Shown here piece by piece: positions 33,408 to 48,200 of a stretch of 64,000 nt of DNA. This stretch comes from Limnomonas spitsbergensis (Eukaryota; Chlorophyta; Chlorophyceae; Chlamydomonadales): positions 3,410,001 through 3,474,000 of the forward strand of contig JAYJMM010000034.1 of NCBI GenBank assembly GCA_037349105.1, in the 5' to 3' direction. The position numbers were made by a program, and so were the translations under genes. The notes below the pieces were generated by a model. It was not told the DNA's origin and did not search any database. It saw only the letters and a program-made list of their open reading frames with translations. Position 1 is the stretch's first letter; each line of letters starts with the position of its first letter.

Positions 33408-36212
33408 ACAGACCCATTGTCTCCTTCATCCGGCCTGTGTCGTGAGCCAGTTTGGTGGTTGGAATGCTGCAGGGGCAGCCCCTGCCGCTGTTGCTGCTGC
33501 TGTTGCCGCAAGTCACCCACAGTTCCTGTGGGCAAAATTCCGAAGGATGTTTTCCCCCTCCTAATGCACCTAGCGTCCGGGGAGCGCTTTGCTTGGATTT
33601 CTCTGATATGTTTCTGCTTGGTCTCTGGAGCCAGAGGCATGCGCTGCCACGTCATCAGTCGTCATTCATGGGAGAAGAGAGGGCCGTCCTCGCCGCTCTT
33701 GCCTGTCCCCAGACCAGATTAAGGGTGGCAGGCAAGGCATGTCGGGACGGCCCATAGAGCCAGAGGCATGCCAAGGACATGACACCTCTGGGCCCTGCTG
33801 AAACTGCTTGACTACATGGGTATTCAACTGTCTGTCAGAGGCATGTGCTGCAACGGTCAGCATGCCTTGGTCCCCTGTCATAATTCATGTGAGGAGAGAG
33901 GGATGTCCTCCAGCATTGGCATCTATTTTAAACAAGGCAGTCTTTGATCTCGGGTCGTTTCTGTTTGCTGACACGTTATGTGAATCCGAAGAAATTAAAT
34001 TGCAGCGGTTTTGTTGGGCGAACTCTGTTTCGCAGATGCATGCCTCTGGCACCCTATTCCCCCTTTGGGGCATCATGTGAAGAGACACAGCCATGACATT
34101 GGCACTGATCCCCCCTAAATAAATTAGGGGTTTAGAGGTCAATGTCGGTAGTTTAATGATTCATTGATGTACATTTCTGTCCGCAGGTTAAATTTGGATT
34201 AGGGACAGTGCTTCGACCTCATTAGTAAACATTTTTTGGCCCATGTGCATTTTCATGCACATGCCTACCTCGAGTGCAATCAGCCAAATGCTTGGGCTGG
34301 ACTTACACTCTGTTACATGAGGACTTCCTGCCTTCCTTACCTTCCTTCATTGTGTCATGACGTGAGTGCACCGCACAAATGGGTGTGCTGCCCACCTTTT
34401 TGTTCCTAGGTTGAGTGAGCACACTTAAATTATTCATGAGGAGCCTAGCTCTCCATGTAACCTCCATTTGATATCGACAGGCTTGAGCATGCCGTCTCAT
34501 GCTTCACTCGGTTCCCTATAACATGGAGTCAAACCGTTTTGTATCACATTGGCAAGCCAGCAATCCATCCTCATCAGGCAACCCGTTTCTGGAATTCTGG
34601 AGACCAGGCAATCCAACACATGCCGTTATCCGCCCTGAAGAAAACAAGGTATTATCTAGCCTTCTCTGCCTCTTTCTAAATCAACCTCTGCAAATAGGAT
34701 GTCCACAAGCTACCATCCAGTCGTCGCGATGCTCACCCTGAAGAATAACAACATTGACTCCACCCTTGCCCATTGACCAAATTTGGCCCAGAACATGCAG
34801 CATCCCTTCAAGGTGCAAGGGATTGGACGGCCCCAACTACACAACGCATGTTAGCAAGTAGGGAGAAGGGAAGTCCAATCAATAGGAAAGAAAAGGTTCA
34901 CGCACAGCCTGAGTGGTTTTAGAGTTTTTGCCGAGAAAGGTAGTTGGGATCTTGCATAAGAGTGCCCTGTTGCGCGGGAAAGGTAGATGGGAATTCGGTC
35001 CTACATGGCACTCCCCGCTACGCAAGATAGCTAATGATCCCAATTCCCAGCAGAAAGCTAATCGGGATCATACATGACACAGCTCCGTTGCACGGAAAAG
35101 GTCAATGACGTTACACCACTGGGCCATGCAGCAAAGCTCGGCCGCGGCACGGAGAAGGTGTGCACTGCAAAGAGACCGGTGGCACTGCCGGGTGATCAAG
35201 GTCCCGGCGAGCCCTATAAAACTAAGTACGGGAAACTCTGCCACAGGTCAGTCACGGAAAGTCGGGCTGCTGGTCTGTTACTAGTAACTCGGAGGCTCCG
35301 TGACTGAAACTGCGGAATATACGTGTATGGAACGTATACGGGAATATGCTGTGACACACCGACCTCTGGGCCATGCTGAAAGAGTTCGGCCGCAGGGGCG
35401 CCCGACTGTCTGGTTGGAAGGCTAAGATGGGTGTGGAGGCCATGGACCTCTTTTACCGGAAGCTGCCCATTTGGCGAAGTTAGGGGATTGTTGCTTACCA
35501 AGGGGAAATCTGAGGTAGGTATGGTGCCTCTGGGCCATGCACATATTGGATATCGCATATCTAGACTCAAAATGCCACGACTGCATCCAGGGGGTCACTT
35601 TGCCTCTCCAAATCTCTAAAGACGCATACCGGTCAGGGACCCAAATTAAAGTCTGGGGGCTACGCCTCTACCTTCTGTTACCCAAATTGACCTCTTGGAG
35701 CTCCATTTGGGTCCCAGACGGTACCCAAATTGACCTCTTGGAGCTCCATTTGGGTCCCAGACGGTACCCAAATTGACCTCTTGCAGGAGCTACAAAGAAT
35801 GTACTAACTTGGGTTAATATATATTATTTACGATCTTGTACATACTATAGGAACCATTGTTTTATATTTTGAAGTCCGAGGACAGCTCCTGTCAGAAGAC
35901 CTTACAAAGTAAAAGCACAATCATGTGCATAACAGCTTCTGATATTTCAAAATCCTCTCATAGCAACGAAATAAAGCTCATTTGCCGCGACACTACAGTA
36001 TTCGAGATGTCGGAGATGGGGTGCGTAGATATCGGGGATGGGTTGCGTACATGTCGGAGATGGGGTGCGTAGATGTCGGAAGCACGGTGGCCGTACGGCC
36101 CGCGATCTCGACCACGTCAACAATCAAGCACCCAGCCACGACAGCAACGTGGCAATCTCTTCTCCAAATCAACACTGCGCCAGCGTTTTCATTCCTATAT
36201 TTATTTCTTGTC
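33408..36212. other. Intergenic stretch with repeat remnants
   Basis: No gene recognised. It contains LINE-terminus-like blocks at about 33776-33830, 35099-35150 and 35343-35420 (minus orientation; CCTCTGGGCC words followed by GCTCGGCCGC), a 43-bp direct repeat at 35684-35785 (GACCTCTTGGAGCTCCATTT) and short GATGGGGTGCGTAGAT repeats at 36008-36080. AT-rich text at 35815-35830 could hold a TATA-like element for the USP gene. Confidence 0.55.
35684..35785. repeat. 43-bp tandem repeat, about 2.4 copies
   Basis: Two identical units containing ACCCAAATTGACCTCTTGGA and TTTGGGTCCCAGACGGT, then a partial third. Confidence 0.85.
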
Positions 36213-39200
36213 ATGCTGACCACCCTAGTGCGGAGCAGTGCCAGGACCTGCTGGGTCTCAGCTGGAGGATCCATCGCCCTGAACAGCAACAGCAAGTTGC
36301 CACCGCATACAGCCCTCAAGAGACTGCTCGCAAGCCGATTCAAGTCGGAGGATGCGGGGGCCACACAGCCGGAACCGAACCCAGCCCCCGGCCCTGCAAT
36401 AGCTGCCACTCGCAAGATCCTGATCCCTGTAGGGGACATCAAGGTATGAGTACAATGGTGTGCAGCAGGCCCTGCCCCAGGTCTGACAGATCCTCCCACA
36501 TGTGAAGTTTTACAGTCCAGCAGAGCATCACATTTGATGCATGGGTCATATGCCCGTAAACCGGTACATGCACTTGATACCCTATGTCAGCGAGTGAAAA
36601 ACAGTGACCCCCTGGGCAAGCAACTAACACACAACCACATACAACTGTCTGGTGTGATGTGTGCCATACCAACTTTGTCAGCTTTGTGTGGGACACAGTG
36701 GTTGCTGGAAGGTTTTATGGTTACCAGTGTTTATTTTTCCTGATTCAGCTTCAATGTTTCTTTTAGCGCGCTTCAGCTGCAATTTAGCAACATCAAGGCC
36801 TACGGCCGTGGGGCCCTGGGGCAGCAAGTCCTGCTGCTCAGGCCACCAGCCATAGGCCGGTCAAGATTTTGTACCCATTGGCCCTGTGGTGGCCGCCCGG
36901 CGGCCCCTGACGCTAAAAGAAAAACTGTAGCTGATTCAGCTACAGGTGAGCTGCACTCCAGCATCCGGCCGGCAGCCCTAATTGTAGCTCGCTATGCCGT
37001 TTGGGCCGCCGGCCGTAGGTCGTATTTTTTTTCTATGCTGCGATACGTTTCTTTCGCAACGAAACGGGGTTTTGGGGAGGTTGGGGACCGCAATGACACA
37101 TGGCTTTCAGGCGCTACCCCGGTCAGAATTGCCATAGTCTCGTGTTTAAATAATGAGAACAGTTGTTACTTGGGATCGGAGTGATGGTGCTCAAAATTCT
37201 GCAAAGAGGTTAGAGACCTATCCTTTCAAAGATTCTTACTTCGACAATGGCGAATAGCGGCGGAGTTATAGCTCGCGAGGTTGGTTCGAGGACCTTCTAG
37301 GTAGGTCAAGGTTTGGTCACAATCGGCTTAAAGAGACCGCTGGGCGGCCCGCTGACAGTGTCCTGGTAGCAGAAGAAAAAAAACTGACGGCTGCTCGCTT
37401 GAAGGGTTTGATACAGTTCAAAGCGGCGCCGCATACATCCATAAGTCACAACCCATTGCCAATTGCACAGGTCCAACATTTATTGTACCCGATGGGGCAA
37501 AATTGTAGCGCGACGCCTTAATAAATATTAATTATCTGTAAAATATTGTCAAATCTGGTACGATTATGAAAATTCGCTGCTGACACTCCGCACAGCATAG
37601 CGCGCAGAAATAGCGCGCATCCAGGTCCGCGCACCCTAATAATCAATAAATGTTGAGCAAATTCTACCGCGTTTTACGGTACAAACACCGGTGAACAAAA
37701 AATATGTTGGATTTTTGGGGCCAACGCCACATACCGTAGTATCAGTCAAAATTTGTTTTAGTCTGAGTTCGTTTTTTTCTTGAAACCATCTTTTGCCTCA
37801 TTCACGCTGTTCGTTTCATTGGTTCGTTTTTTTGATCGGCAGCCAACTTCTTTCCCGATCATTGATTCGATCTTGCTCTGGGGGGCGCATCTGGTGCCAA
37901 CACACGTATAGCCTTCGCCCTAGAGAATGACTCTGAAAAATACAGCTGTCTTTTCATGCTGGCAGCATTTTGATAGGAAGACAGCGTGTAAACGCTGCCT
38001 TTGAGAAGAACGGCGCTGCGCTCCCTGTTAGTGATGTTTTTAGGGTTTGGGTCGAAATATATTCGTTTTTTCGTTTTTTTTCTTCCGTTTCGGTTCTGTA
38101 GATTTGCTTTGCCTTCCCTCATAATTGAATTTGTTTAAGGTTCAGGGATCCATAAATGTACTACCCATTGTCGACGCCAGTTTTCAGTCGGAAATTAAGA
38201 GTTTTGGTCGATAATCTGCCCTGAGGGTGTTAGGCATTACAATACATCATATTTTGAGGGTACAAAGAATCATCAAAATCAACCATTCGTTTTCCTGAAA
38301 AACGATTTATAAAACGAATCTGGACTGACGCTACGGTACAAACCGTTGTCATACTTGAGGGGACCCACCATGCCTTATAGAACAACCAACTAAACCAACC
38401 AGGATGCCCAGGAGACCAACCGACATGCACTTTTCATTACCCACTGTCCCCCCTCAATCAATTCTCTGTACCCTGCAACTCTACAGGAGACCCACCATGC
38501 CCTGGACTGGGTGATGCGAAACATGGTGTGCCAAGGTAATAAATTATGTGCTGATTTCTTGCAGCTCGAGTGCCCCAGGAAGTACTGTTTGTTTGCAGTA
38601 CAATTCAGCTACACTTCAGCTACATCAAGATTTATGGCTGAGCCATAAACAAACCCTGCTGCTCGGGCCTCCGGCCGACGGTGGGTGCAGCAAACACCCA
38701 GATGCTTGGACCCCTGGCCTTTGGCTGGGTAGGGCCAGACGCAAACAGATCACAACTCAGCACTGAACGCCTAACCATGACTTAGCAGCAGCTTTCTGTT
38801 CACGACCCGCGTTTTTTTCCCCGGCTACGAGTTCACCTTTGGCAGGCAGCCCCGCAGCCGCCAAAGACCCGATTCAAACCAAACCTGGATCAGCCTACGG
38901 CTTGCGGCCCAAGCTTCAGGGGGCTGGTCGGAGTGTAGCTGACATGTGCTGAATCACGCAACAGTAAAAACTGATCACGACACATGGAGATAACTCCTGT
39001 TGATATGGTGCACGAGTTGTAGATGGCCTGATCAGGGCCACTAGTGATGTGAGCCCAGGAAAGGCCAGGGCCAAGCAAATATGCAGATGTCGGGAAACCG
39101 ATGACCGTGTTCTTCGTTTCTTAACACGAGCGCATGTCAAGGTGTTTCGGCTAAAATTCAGCTAAAATTCAGCGGCACTGAGGCTTGAGCCCAGGGCCTG

Positions 39201-42200
39201 ATGCACCAATCCCTGCCGCTTGGGCCGTTGGCCGCGGACCAAATGAAAACCCTGAGGCTCCTCAGTCCCGTCTGATCAGCTTAGACAGTGGCAGTCAGAG
39301 AAAGAGATGTCAGACATCTGGGCAGGGGTGTCTTCTCATTCCTTCAGAAGACTAGATTCAGACTATATTATTTACTGTGTTGGGTGCAAGCAGGCAGATG
39401 CGGCCTTTGCACTGTGGAACAGTAACGAGGGGAATTTTTGATGGAATTTAGGCGTGTTCGGGGGTGTCTGGTGCAGATTAACCAGAGGAGATTAACCTTT
39501 GGGTTGCTTGGGCCACCGGCAAAATGCTGGTCATGGTTTGGTCCCAATGTGCCCAGTGGTGGCTACCTGTCAGCCCCTCTCCGATGATGGCCAGGCAAAA
39601 ACTATAAACACATTGGAAAGCCAGCCGCAGCTGTCAACGGGTAACCCCCCTGAGGCATATCCCAACTTCCCAAGCGCACATGGTCTTGTCTTCAAGGGAC
39701 GCTATTGGAACGCGTTTCCGGAACTCAGTTTTCCCTTGGCTCTGTTGTCTGGGACGTGCTCAGCCTAGACCCCCCAAACCCTTTGTGGCCCTGTTCGTTG
39801 CAGGGGACGTGCTGAGCCTGGTCCGCTGCGTGAACTCTGATGGCGAGGCGGAGATTGAGAGGCTGCTTCCTGAAGATGCGACGGACAGGTGAGGTGCATC
39901 TGGAAGTGAAGTGCTCGCCAACAAATCAGGATTCAATAACCCGGTCAAATTTAGTTAATCATTTGGGGATTGATAACCGGTAGGAATCAGGTGAATAACC
40001 TGCTTATATAACCGACAAGAACCGCTTTTCTGATGTGAAGCTTTTGTGAAGTTTTTACATTTTATGAACGGGACAGGTGCACGCTAATGGGTACAAGCAC
40101 AAAATAAACTTGGGCAGTGAGCGGAATAACTGTGAAGCAAGGCAAGCAACCAACACACAAACGCAAGCAAGTGGCGTGGAAGTAAACCCCATAGCGCAGA
40201 AGATAAGCCCCAATCATAGAGCATGACGTGGATGCAAAAAATCAAAGTTGAGCACCGCCAATGAAAGGAGGCTATCCCAAATGTTGAGGAACTGATGGAC
40301 TGAATCTGATGAATCCCCACTGCCTGCTTCTCGAGATCTTTAGGAATGACACCCTTAACCCCGAACCCTGACTGATTCTGTAAATAGTATGTAACTGTCA
40401 GGGTTGCTCAGCCAAGCTTACTAGAACGCGCTTCAGCAACAATTCAGCTATCTTAGGCCAAGAAGGCCGGGTGCAGGGCGCCCTGCAACTTGGGCCACCA
40501 GTTGTGGCCGCCTGGCATCGCCTCCAATAGCTCGTTGTCTTTAAAGCAAGCCGCTCAGCGATTCCCTTTGTCGTTGGGTGATCCTGCATGCTTCCTCTTA
40601 GCTCATTGGTGGGGCAGAGATGTGGGCATTAAACAAACCTGCAGGGTATTACGATACGGCATGATGCGGCGCAATATGGCACAGGTTCAGCCGGATTGTA
40701 CTACCAAAGTGCCACGATACGGCATGATACTGCTCGATGTGGCACATGTTCAGCCGGGTTGTGCTCCTTGCAAACCTGTGTGTGGTGCATGTGCCCTTGC
40801 TGCTAAGCAAATTGCGGCTGACAGCGTCCGTTTCTCAATTGTCCCAATAATTATTTAATTAGATATCCCCAACTTGCCTCTCCCCAGCGCATCTGCTGCT
40901 ACGCAAGAGAGTAGACCAAGGTCCTCATGCACACTACACCCACCTGCCACCAGAGTTGCCACCCCTGCACATTGCGGCTGACAGCCTCGATTTCTCCATT
41001 GTCCCACTAATGGTTTTATTATATATCTAACTTGTGTCTCCCCAGCGCGTCTGCTGCTGGTGCCAAGGAGGCTTGGGAGTCAGGCATCGAGGCAGATTGG
41101 AAGGACAGCATGCGGAAGCTGTACACCAACAAGCTGCAGGAGGCCCAGGTGCGTACACACTTGTGGGAGTGTTGTGTGAACGCTCACTCACTCGTGTGAA
41201 TGTTGTGTGAACGCTCACAAGCTAAAGAGGGTCCATGTGCATGCACACTTGTGTGAGCGCAAGCAAGCTGTGGGACGCTGAAGATCGTGTGCGAGCAATG
41301 TGTGAGCGTCTACCAGCAACACCGTGTACAGCAGACCTTCCCCCCTGTTGCAGGTACCGTACCAGCTACATGTTGTACAACAGACCTCCCCACCCCCTGT
41401 GGCATGCACCATACCGGCTACACGTTGTACCGCACCAGCTACACGTTGTACAGCAACCCCCCCCCCGTTGCAGGTACCCCACCTTCTGTGGCATGTACCG
41501 CACCAGCTACACGTTGTACAGCAGGCCTCCTCCCCTGTTGCATGTACCGCACCAGCTACACGTTGTACAACATACCTCCTTTACCCCCCTTTTGCATGTA
41601 CCGCACCAGCTACACGTACAGCAGACCTCCCCCCCCCTGTTGCAGGTGCCGAACCAGATACTCATTTTACAGCAGACCTCCCCCCCTGTTGCAGGTACCG
41701 TACCAGCTACACATTGTACAGCAGACCTCCCCTCCTATTGCAGGTACCGTACCAGCGACACATTGTACAACTGACCTCCCCCATTGTTGCAGGTTCTTTA
41801 CCAGCTACACGCTGCCCCCCCCCCCATGCCTGTTGCCTGTACCGTACCAGCTACTCATCGTACAACGTACCTCCCCCCCTGCTGCAGATAACATACCAGC
41901 GACACATTGTACAACTGACCTCCCCCATTGTTGCAGGTTCTTTACCAGCTACACGCTGCCCCCCCCCCATGCCTGTTGCCTGTACCGTACCAGCTACTCA
42001 TCGTACAACGTACCTCCCCCCCTGCTGCAGATACCATACCAGCTACACGTTGTACAACAGACCTCTCGCGTGGCCAAGATCGGCGTGGGCGAAGCTCTGT
42101 GCCAACAAGCGGAGAGGCTGGATGCGGCAGCTGTGGTGAGAGACGGGAACAGAGCCCCATGTGATAGCGGGGTGATAGACGTGCCTTGCGCACACACTCC

Positions 42201-45200
42201 TGGCATGGCTATCAATAAGAAGTAGGCAGTGCATTGGATGGTGGTGAGAGCCGGGAACAGAGCCCTGGGTAGCACACAACGAATGAAGTGGTGCGGCATC
42301 CGTATGGAATTGATGCGCAGGTCCGGACTCTGCACAAAGGGGAACCACCCTGTTCAGGGCAAAGTAGCCGCTGTGCATTGTTCCTTGGTCGTGAATTCAA
42401 TGGAGCATAGGGTGCAGGTTTCAGGGGGTGTTGTCGGCTGCCTACCGCTGGCAGGGGACACACCGACCACTGGCGTGTGGACTCCTCTGGGGTTCAAGGA
42501 GTTTCCACCTGCCCACCAGGTGACGCTCAGGTGACACCCTGCCGCGTCAGGGCATCACAGGGTTGGACAAGATTCTTGTTTCCATTGGGAGTGCGATGGT
42601 CTGTAAAGAGGGACCTGATCTCCAAACACCGGCAGGTGGAGGTGGAGGCCACCCCGAAACAAGTAAAGGCCCAAATCAGACAACAAATGCTTCCTTGTCT
42701 TATCTCTGCTTTATATGGTTTTAACACCTCTGGGCTCTAAGTTAACGATCCTTTTAAACACAAATAGGATGTATGATATCCTGTCCTCCAGGTTTTATCC
42801 AGTTACTCCCGCGGCGGTCTGGGCGAGCTGCTTGTCGGGAGCGTGGCCAATTACCTCACCCACAACTGCACCAAGCCAGTAGTACTGCTCCACCATGGGC
42901 ATCTGGGGGAGATGGCCGCAGCCGCAGCAGTTGCAGTCTCAGCAGTAGCCACCAGACTCTCCGCTGCCACCAGGGCCGCGGGGCACCCGGTCGGGTCATC
43001 CGCAGAACCCGGTGCCGCCACGCGAGCGGAAGGACTGCCAGAAGCGGCAGGATGGAGTGCTGCTCCATCCGCTGCGGCCACCGCCGCCTCTGTCAACCGG
43101 AACCTCCTGTTGCCAGTGGACAACACGCTGGATGGGCTGGCTAGCTGCCGCTGGACGTTAGCCAACCTGTACCGGAAGGGTACGCGATGAGCTGTTAACG
43201 TACTAGGGGACCTTACGTCAGCTACACTTCAGCTACATCCTTGGCCACATTGACTCTGAGTCTCCTCCGGCTTTCACGCAGGAGACACGATTCATGTCGT
43301 GCACATCACGCCCTGCTCGGAAGAGCGCAAGGAGCAGTACATCATGGAGCTCGGCGTGGCATGGCTGAGTCAGATGGCGGCTCTGGAGGAGCTCAAGTGG
43401 ATAGAGGCGCAGGTGAGACATGTCACAATAGAAAGAAGCATCTTGCACTATTAGTAGGGATAGGCGACCTTAGATAAGTTTCCACCTTCAATAATATTAT
43501 GTCATAACATGTAATGTTATTTCGAAATTAATGTTAGCTCACAGAAGGTGCAGAAAAACTTTTATAAGGTACAGCCGCCGTCCTCAACGCCCAAGCGCTC
43601 AAGCGTCCTCTTTCTTGTTCTTTCTAGGCTTGATATGTAGTAATATAGGCCAATGCCGAGGGGCTATATTGACGATGCCATGCTCCAATTATGCGGTTCT
43701 CACATGACCATATTTTCCAAGACCTGAATCGGATCACGTGCATCTGGCATGGGGATCACAGTAACCCGGTACGGTCAAAAGGTATGGTACGGGTTCGGTA
43801 CGGTACGGACATAATGGGATGGGCTAGTAAGAAAATGGACGATACGGTTGTTCCAAACGATACGGTACGGTCAAACGGTACGGGATTTTTGCCAATACGG
43901 CCGTACTAGGTAACACTGATGGGGATTACGAATGCGTGATCAGCCCAGATCCAGCATATCGGGGGGCATGCATTAACGCGTGGGACAGGGGCGAGACCCA
44001 GAGATAGCCCTTACCTACTAGGCCCATAGGGTGCATGTGGGCTCAAGGGGACGGACCTAACTTGAAACATACACTCAGATGTTTCCTGACGCTTAGAGGT
44101 CATCGATTTCTTAACTTTGAATGCTTTGTTGTGCAATGGACTTTGAATGTTGTGTTGTGCACTCTTGATTCATTGATACCTTGTGGACAGTGAGATGGCT
44201 GTTCATGCTAGGCCCATGCGGCGCATGAGGGTGCATGGGGCGCATGGCGGGTGCGGACTGTACCAAGAACACACCTTTGGGGATTTTCTTACATTTGCAT
44301 GGCAAAGTTTTTTATTTCGAATGGCGTCTCGTGCGATGGATTGCACATCTTGGCATAACCCCATCCCACTAGGCTCAAGGGGCACATGGTGACGCAAGAA
44401 ACTGAGAAACGTGTGATTCAGACATTTTCGACATTTTGCTGGCCGTAGATTTGAGAAAGTTTATGACGACTCGTGGTATGGACTCCTTTAATTAGCAGCT
44501 ATCCATAGACATCTTCATATCTGACTTAAGCCACCCCCCTGTAAGGTATATAATATTATAAAGCTTATATTAGCTTATATAATGTCACATTATTTCTCAT
44601 TAGATTTCAAGTTCCTAGCAATATAATTGACTGCTTATAAAGTGGTAATCTGGGACATACAAAATGTATTCCCCTTCAGCTTTCGTGAAGTTTTCCATGA
44701 TGAAAATAACAATTTAGGTCAAAGGTCCTCATTCTGCCAGGGCACATGAAGCCAGACCAGGGTCCTTTTAGCGCCAGCCCCAGGCGGCAGCAAAACTGCA
44801 AAACAGAAAATCAATTTAGTTCGAAAGTCCTCATTCTGCCGGAGCACATGAAGCCAGACCAGGGTCCTTTAAGCGCCAGCCCCAGGCGGCAGCAAAACTG
44901 CAAAACAGAAAATCAATTTTGTTCGAAAGTCCTCATGCTGCCGGAGCACATGAAGCCAGACCAGGGTCCTTTTAGCGCCAGCCCCAGGCGGCAGCAAAGC
45001 TGCAAAACAGAAAATCAATTTTGTTCGAAAGTCCTCATGCTGCCGGAACACATGAAGCCAGACCAGGGTCCTTTTAGGGCCAGCCCGAGTCGGCAGCAAA
45101 GCTGCAAAACAAAAAATCAATTTAGTTTGAAGGTCCTCATGCTGCCGGAGCACATGAAGCCAGACCAGGGTCCTTTTAGCGCCAGCCCGAGGCAGCAGCA

Positions 45201-48200
45201 AAGCTGCAAAACAGAAAATCAATTTAGTTCGAAGGTCCTCATGCTGCCGGAGCACATGAAGCCAGACCAGGGTCCTTTTAGCGCCAGCCCGAGGCGGCAG
45301 CAAAGCTGCAAGAAAGAAACCCTGCGAGCGAGGCTTGTGTTATTCAAATGTTCCTGCGGGTATTGGGTCAATATACGCCATGTCTCGGTCTCGGTCAGGT
45401 CTGGGATAATCACCTCGGCCTGCGGCCTCGGTGATTATCCTCAGCCCTGACCTCGACCTCAGCATTATAAACCGCTAACCGATTTGGGCAGTCCATTACC
45501 CGTCACATAATATTATATGCCGATCCCTAAATATAAGACTACGGTATGTTAACCGCAATTATATAAACACCAAATCACAGTGGCTCAGTCAGGTGGCAGC
45601 TCTGGAGGACCTTAAGTGGAAAGAGGCACAGGTGGGACATGTCACCATAGAAACAAGTGAATAACCCCATTTTTATATACAAGTTGCTTTACCGCAAGCA
45701 TGCATGGACCTCGGCGTGGCATGGCTGAGACAAGTGGCAGCTGTGGAGGAGGACAAGTGGAAAGATGCGCAGGTGAGACATGTCACCCTGGGCTGGTATT
45801 TCTCATCAATCTCAAAGTCGCTGCGCCATATCACCCATGCGGTCTTGCCAGGGACGAGGCACTCCTTCGTCACGGGGAGGTTGCTGCTGGAGCTAGAAAT
45901 GGTCGGCTCAGACATTCTACTTCACAACAGCCCAGGTAAAGTCAGAGATGAAGGCTACGTCATCAATTTTGCCCTGAGGTACACAAAAGCAGTACATTTG
46001 TATCATTGACATAAGACCGCATGAAACAAGTTCTAGCAACCTTACCTCAGCAATATGAAGATTTTTACAGATAGGGCGTGAAATGTTATTGAAGTGTTTA
46101 CAACATCAGCTCCTGCAGTGATGCTGAACCACAGGAGGAATTTCACGTACGGAATGGGCGCATGGGTCAAAATTGGGGAACTGCCGAACTGGGATGTGCG
46201 CTTCAAAGCTTCTTCTATTTTCATGTTTGATTTAGACTCATAAACTGCATGCTGATGAACTCAGTCTCACCGTATGACTCGCCATCATACATGTGGTCAG
46301 CAGACTACTCTAGCAATGACGATGATGGCATACTGGTAGTCTGGTACTGGTAATGACGAGATAACGACCCAATGGCTATAGCAGTGGTCCGATGACTCAC
46401 ACCTGGGCGTGTCCGGGGCATTGTCAAGAATCTGAAAGCCTTTTATGAATGAAGTCTGGTGGTGGGCATCTGAAAGGCACCATGCACTGTTTTTTCTTTG
46501 TGCTTCAGCTACAATTCAGCTTTATCATGGCAAACGGCCAGCAGGGCCTGGTGCTGCAAGACCGGCTACTGTGGCCACAGTCTGGTCAAGGTGGCTGGTC
46601 GTTGGCCTGCCAAAGGACATCCGGTGCGTGCTAAAATAGGTCATGGCACTGCAGCTTTCTCATCTATAGTGGTTCCTGTGGTTTTAATTCATGCGGAATA
46701 GCAGATAGGGAGATGGATAAGAATTCTCTTTTAAAGCCCTGCACTCTGCATTTTTAGCAATGGGAGATTGATAAGAATTCTCTGTTAAAGCCCTGCACTC
46801 TGCATTTTTAGCAATGGGAGATCGATCAGAATTCTCTGTTAAAGCCCTGCACTCTGCATTTTTAGCAATGGGAGATCGATCAGAATTCTCTGTTAAAGCC
46901 CTGCACTCTGCATTTTTAGCAATGCCAGAGACATGCACTGAGCTCTGAAGCTGTGGGTGGGAGGCCAACCTGGCAATGATCACAGGTTCAGCTGGATTTT
47001 GAACCTCGACAGCATAACCTTCAACACGGCCCTTTGCAGCTCTGTGTCACATGCTGCCATGCATGGAATCGAACACATTAGGCACAGATAGATGGAGCCA
47101 GTGAAGTCAAGTTACAGCATTTATGCATCCACCTGCTCAGCTTTGTAGAGGTACTGAGCAGAGCAGGTTGGATGAAGTAAGAAATACAAGCAGAAGAGTC
47201 AAACTAATTCCTGTCCAAGAGGAATGCTGCTGCCTGGGACCCCCAGGTTACTACTGTCCTGGAAGTAAATCAACCGTTACCCTAGCCAGTAACTGGGGTC
47301 CAGATTCCCTGAAAACAAGTGCAACTCTAGCTGAGTAAAACATAAACACAGAAATACAAGATGGAAAGATAAATATATACGGCACACGCCAGGATCACGC
47401 CTGCCGTATTCGGTCTCGGCACGGCCTGAGGTGTGGATTAAGGAAGCCACCCGTTCGGCCGTAGCACCAGGTGAGCTACCTGGTGCGACATATCACAAAA
47501 CAAAGAACCACCTTTTCATACAAGATTCGATTTATCACAAGCATGTCCGCGGCTCCGCGCCAAATGACAGTGGGGGCCAGCGCATGGCCATTTGGGACTG
47601 AAATTTGGCTGGCCAATGGCCCTGTATCAAAGGCGTTGTGTGTCCCTGCTGCTTGCAGATGGGGGTATATGCGGACTTGCTGGGAGGCTCGGGGGCACAA
47701 CACACTTTCAAGGTGGTGGTTAACTTCACGCAGGTGGGCTGCAACGCGCAGTTTGGTTGTATATAGTTTTAGCTACGATTCTGCTACATCACACACTTTT
47801 GAAGTGGTGGTCAACTTCACGCAGGTGGGCTGCATCGCGCAGTTTGGTTGTATATAGTTTTAGCTACAATTCTGCTACATCACACACTTTTGAAGTGGTG
47901 GTCAACTTCACGCAGGTGGGCTGCATCGCGCAGTTTGGTTGTATATAGTTTTAGCTACGATTCTGCTAGATCACACACTTTTGAAGTGGTGGTCAACTTC
48001 ACGCAGGTGGGCTGCATCGCGCAGTTTGGTTGTATATAGTTTTAGCTACGATTCTGCTACATCACACACTTTTGAAGTGGTGGTCAACTTCACGCAGGTG
48101 GGCTGCATCGCGCAGTTTGGTTGTATATAGTTTTAGCTACGATTCTGCTACATCACACACTTTTGAAGTGGTGGTCAACTTCACGCAGGTGGGCTGCATC

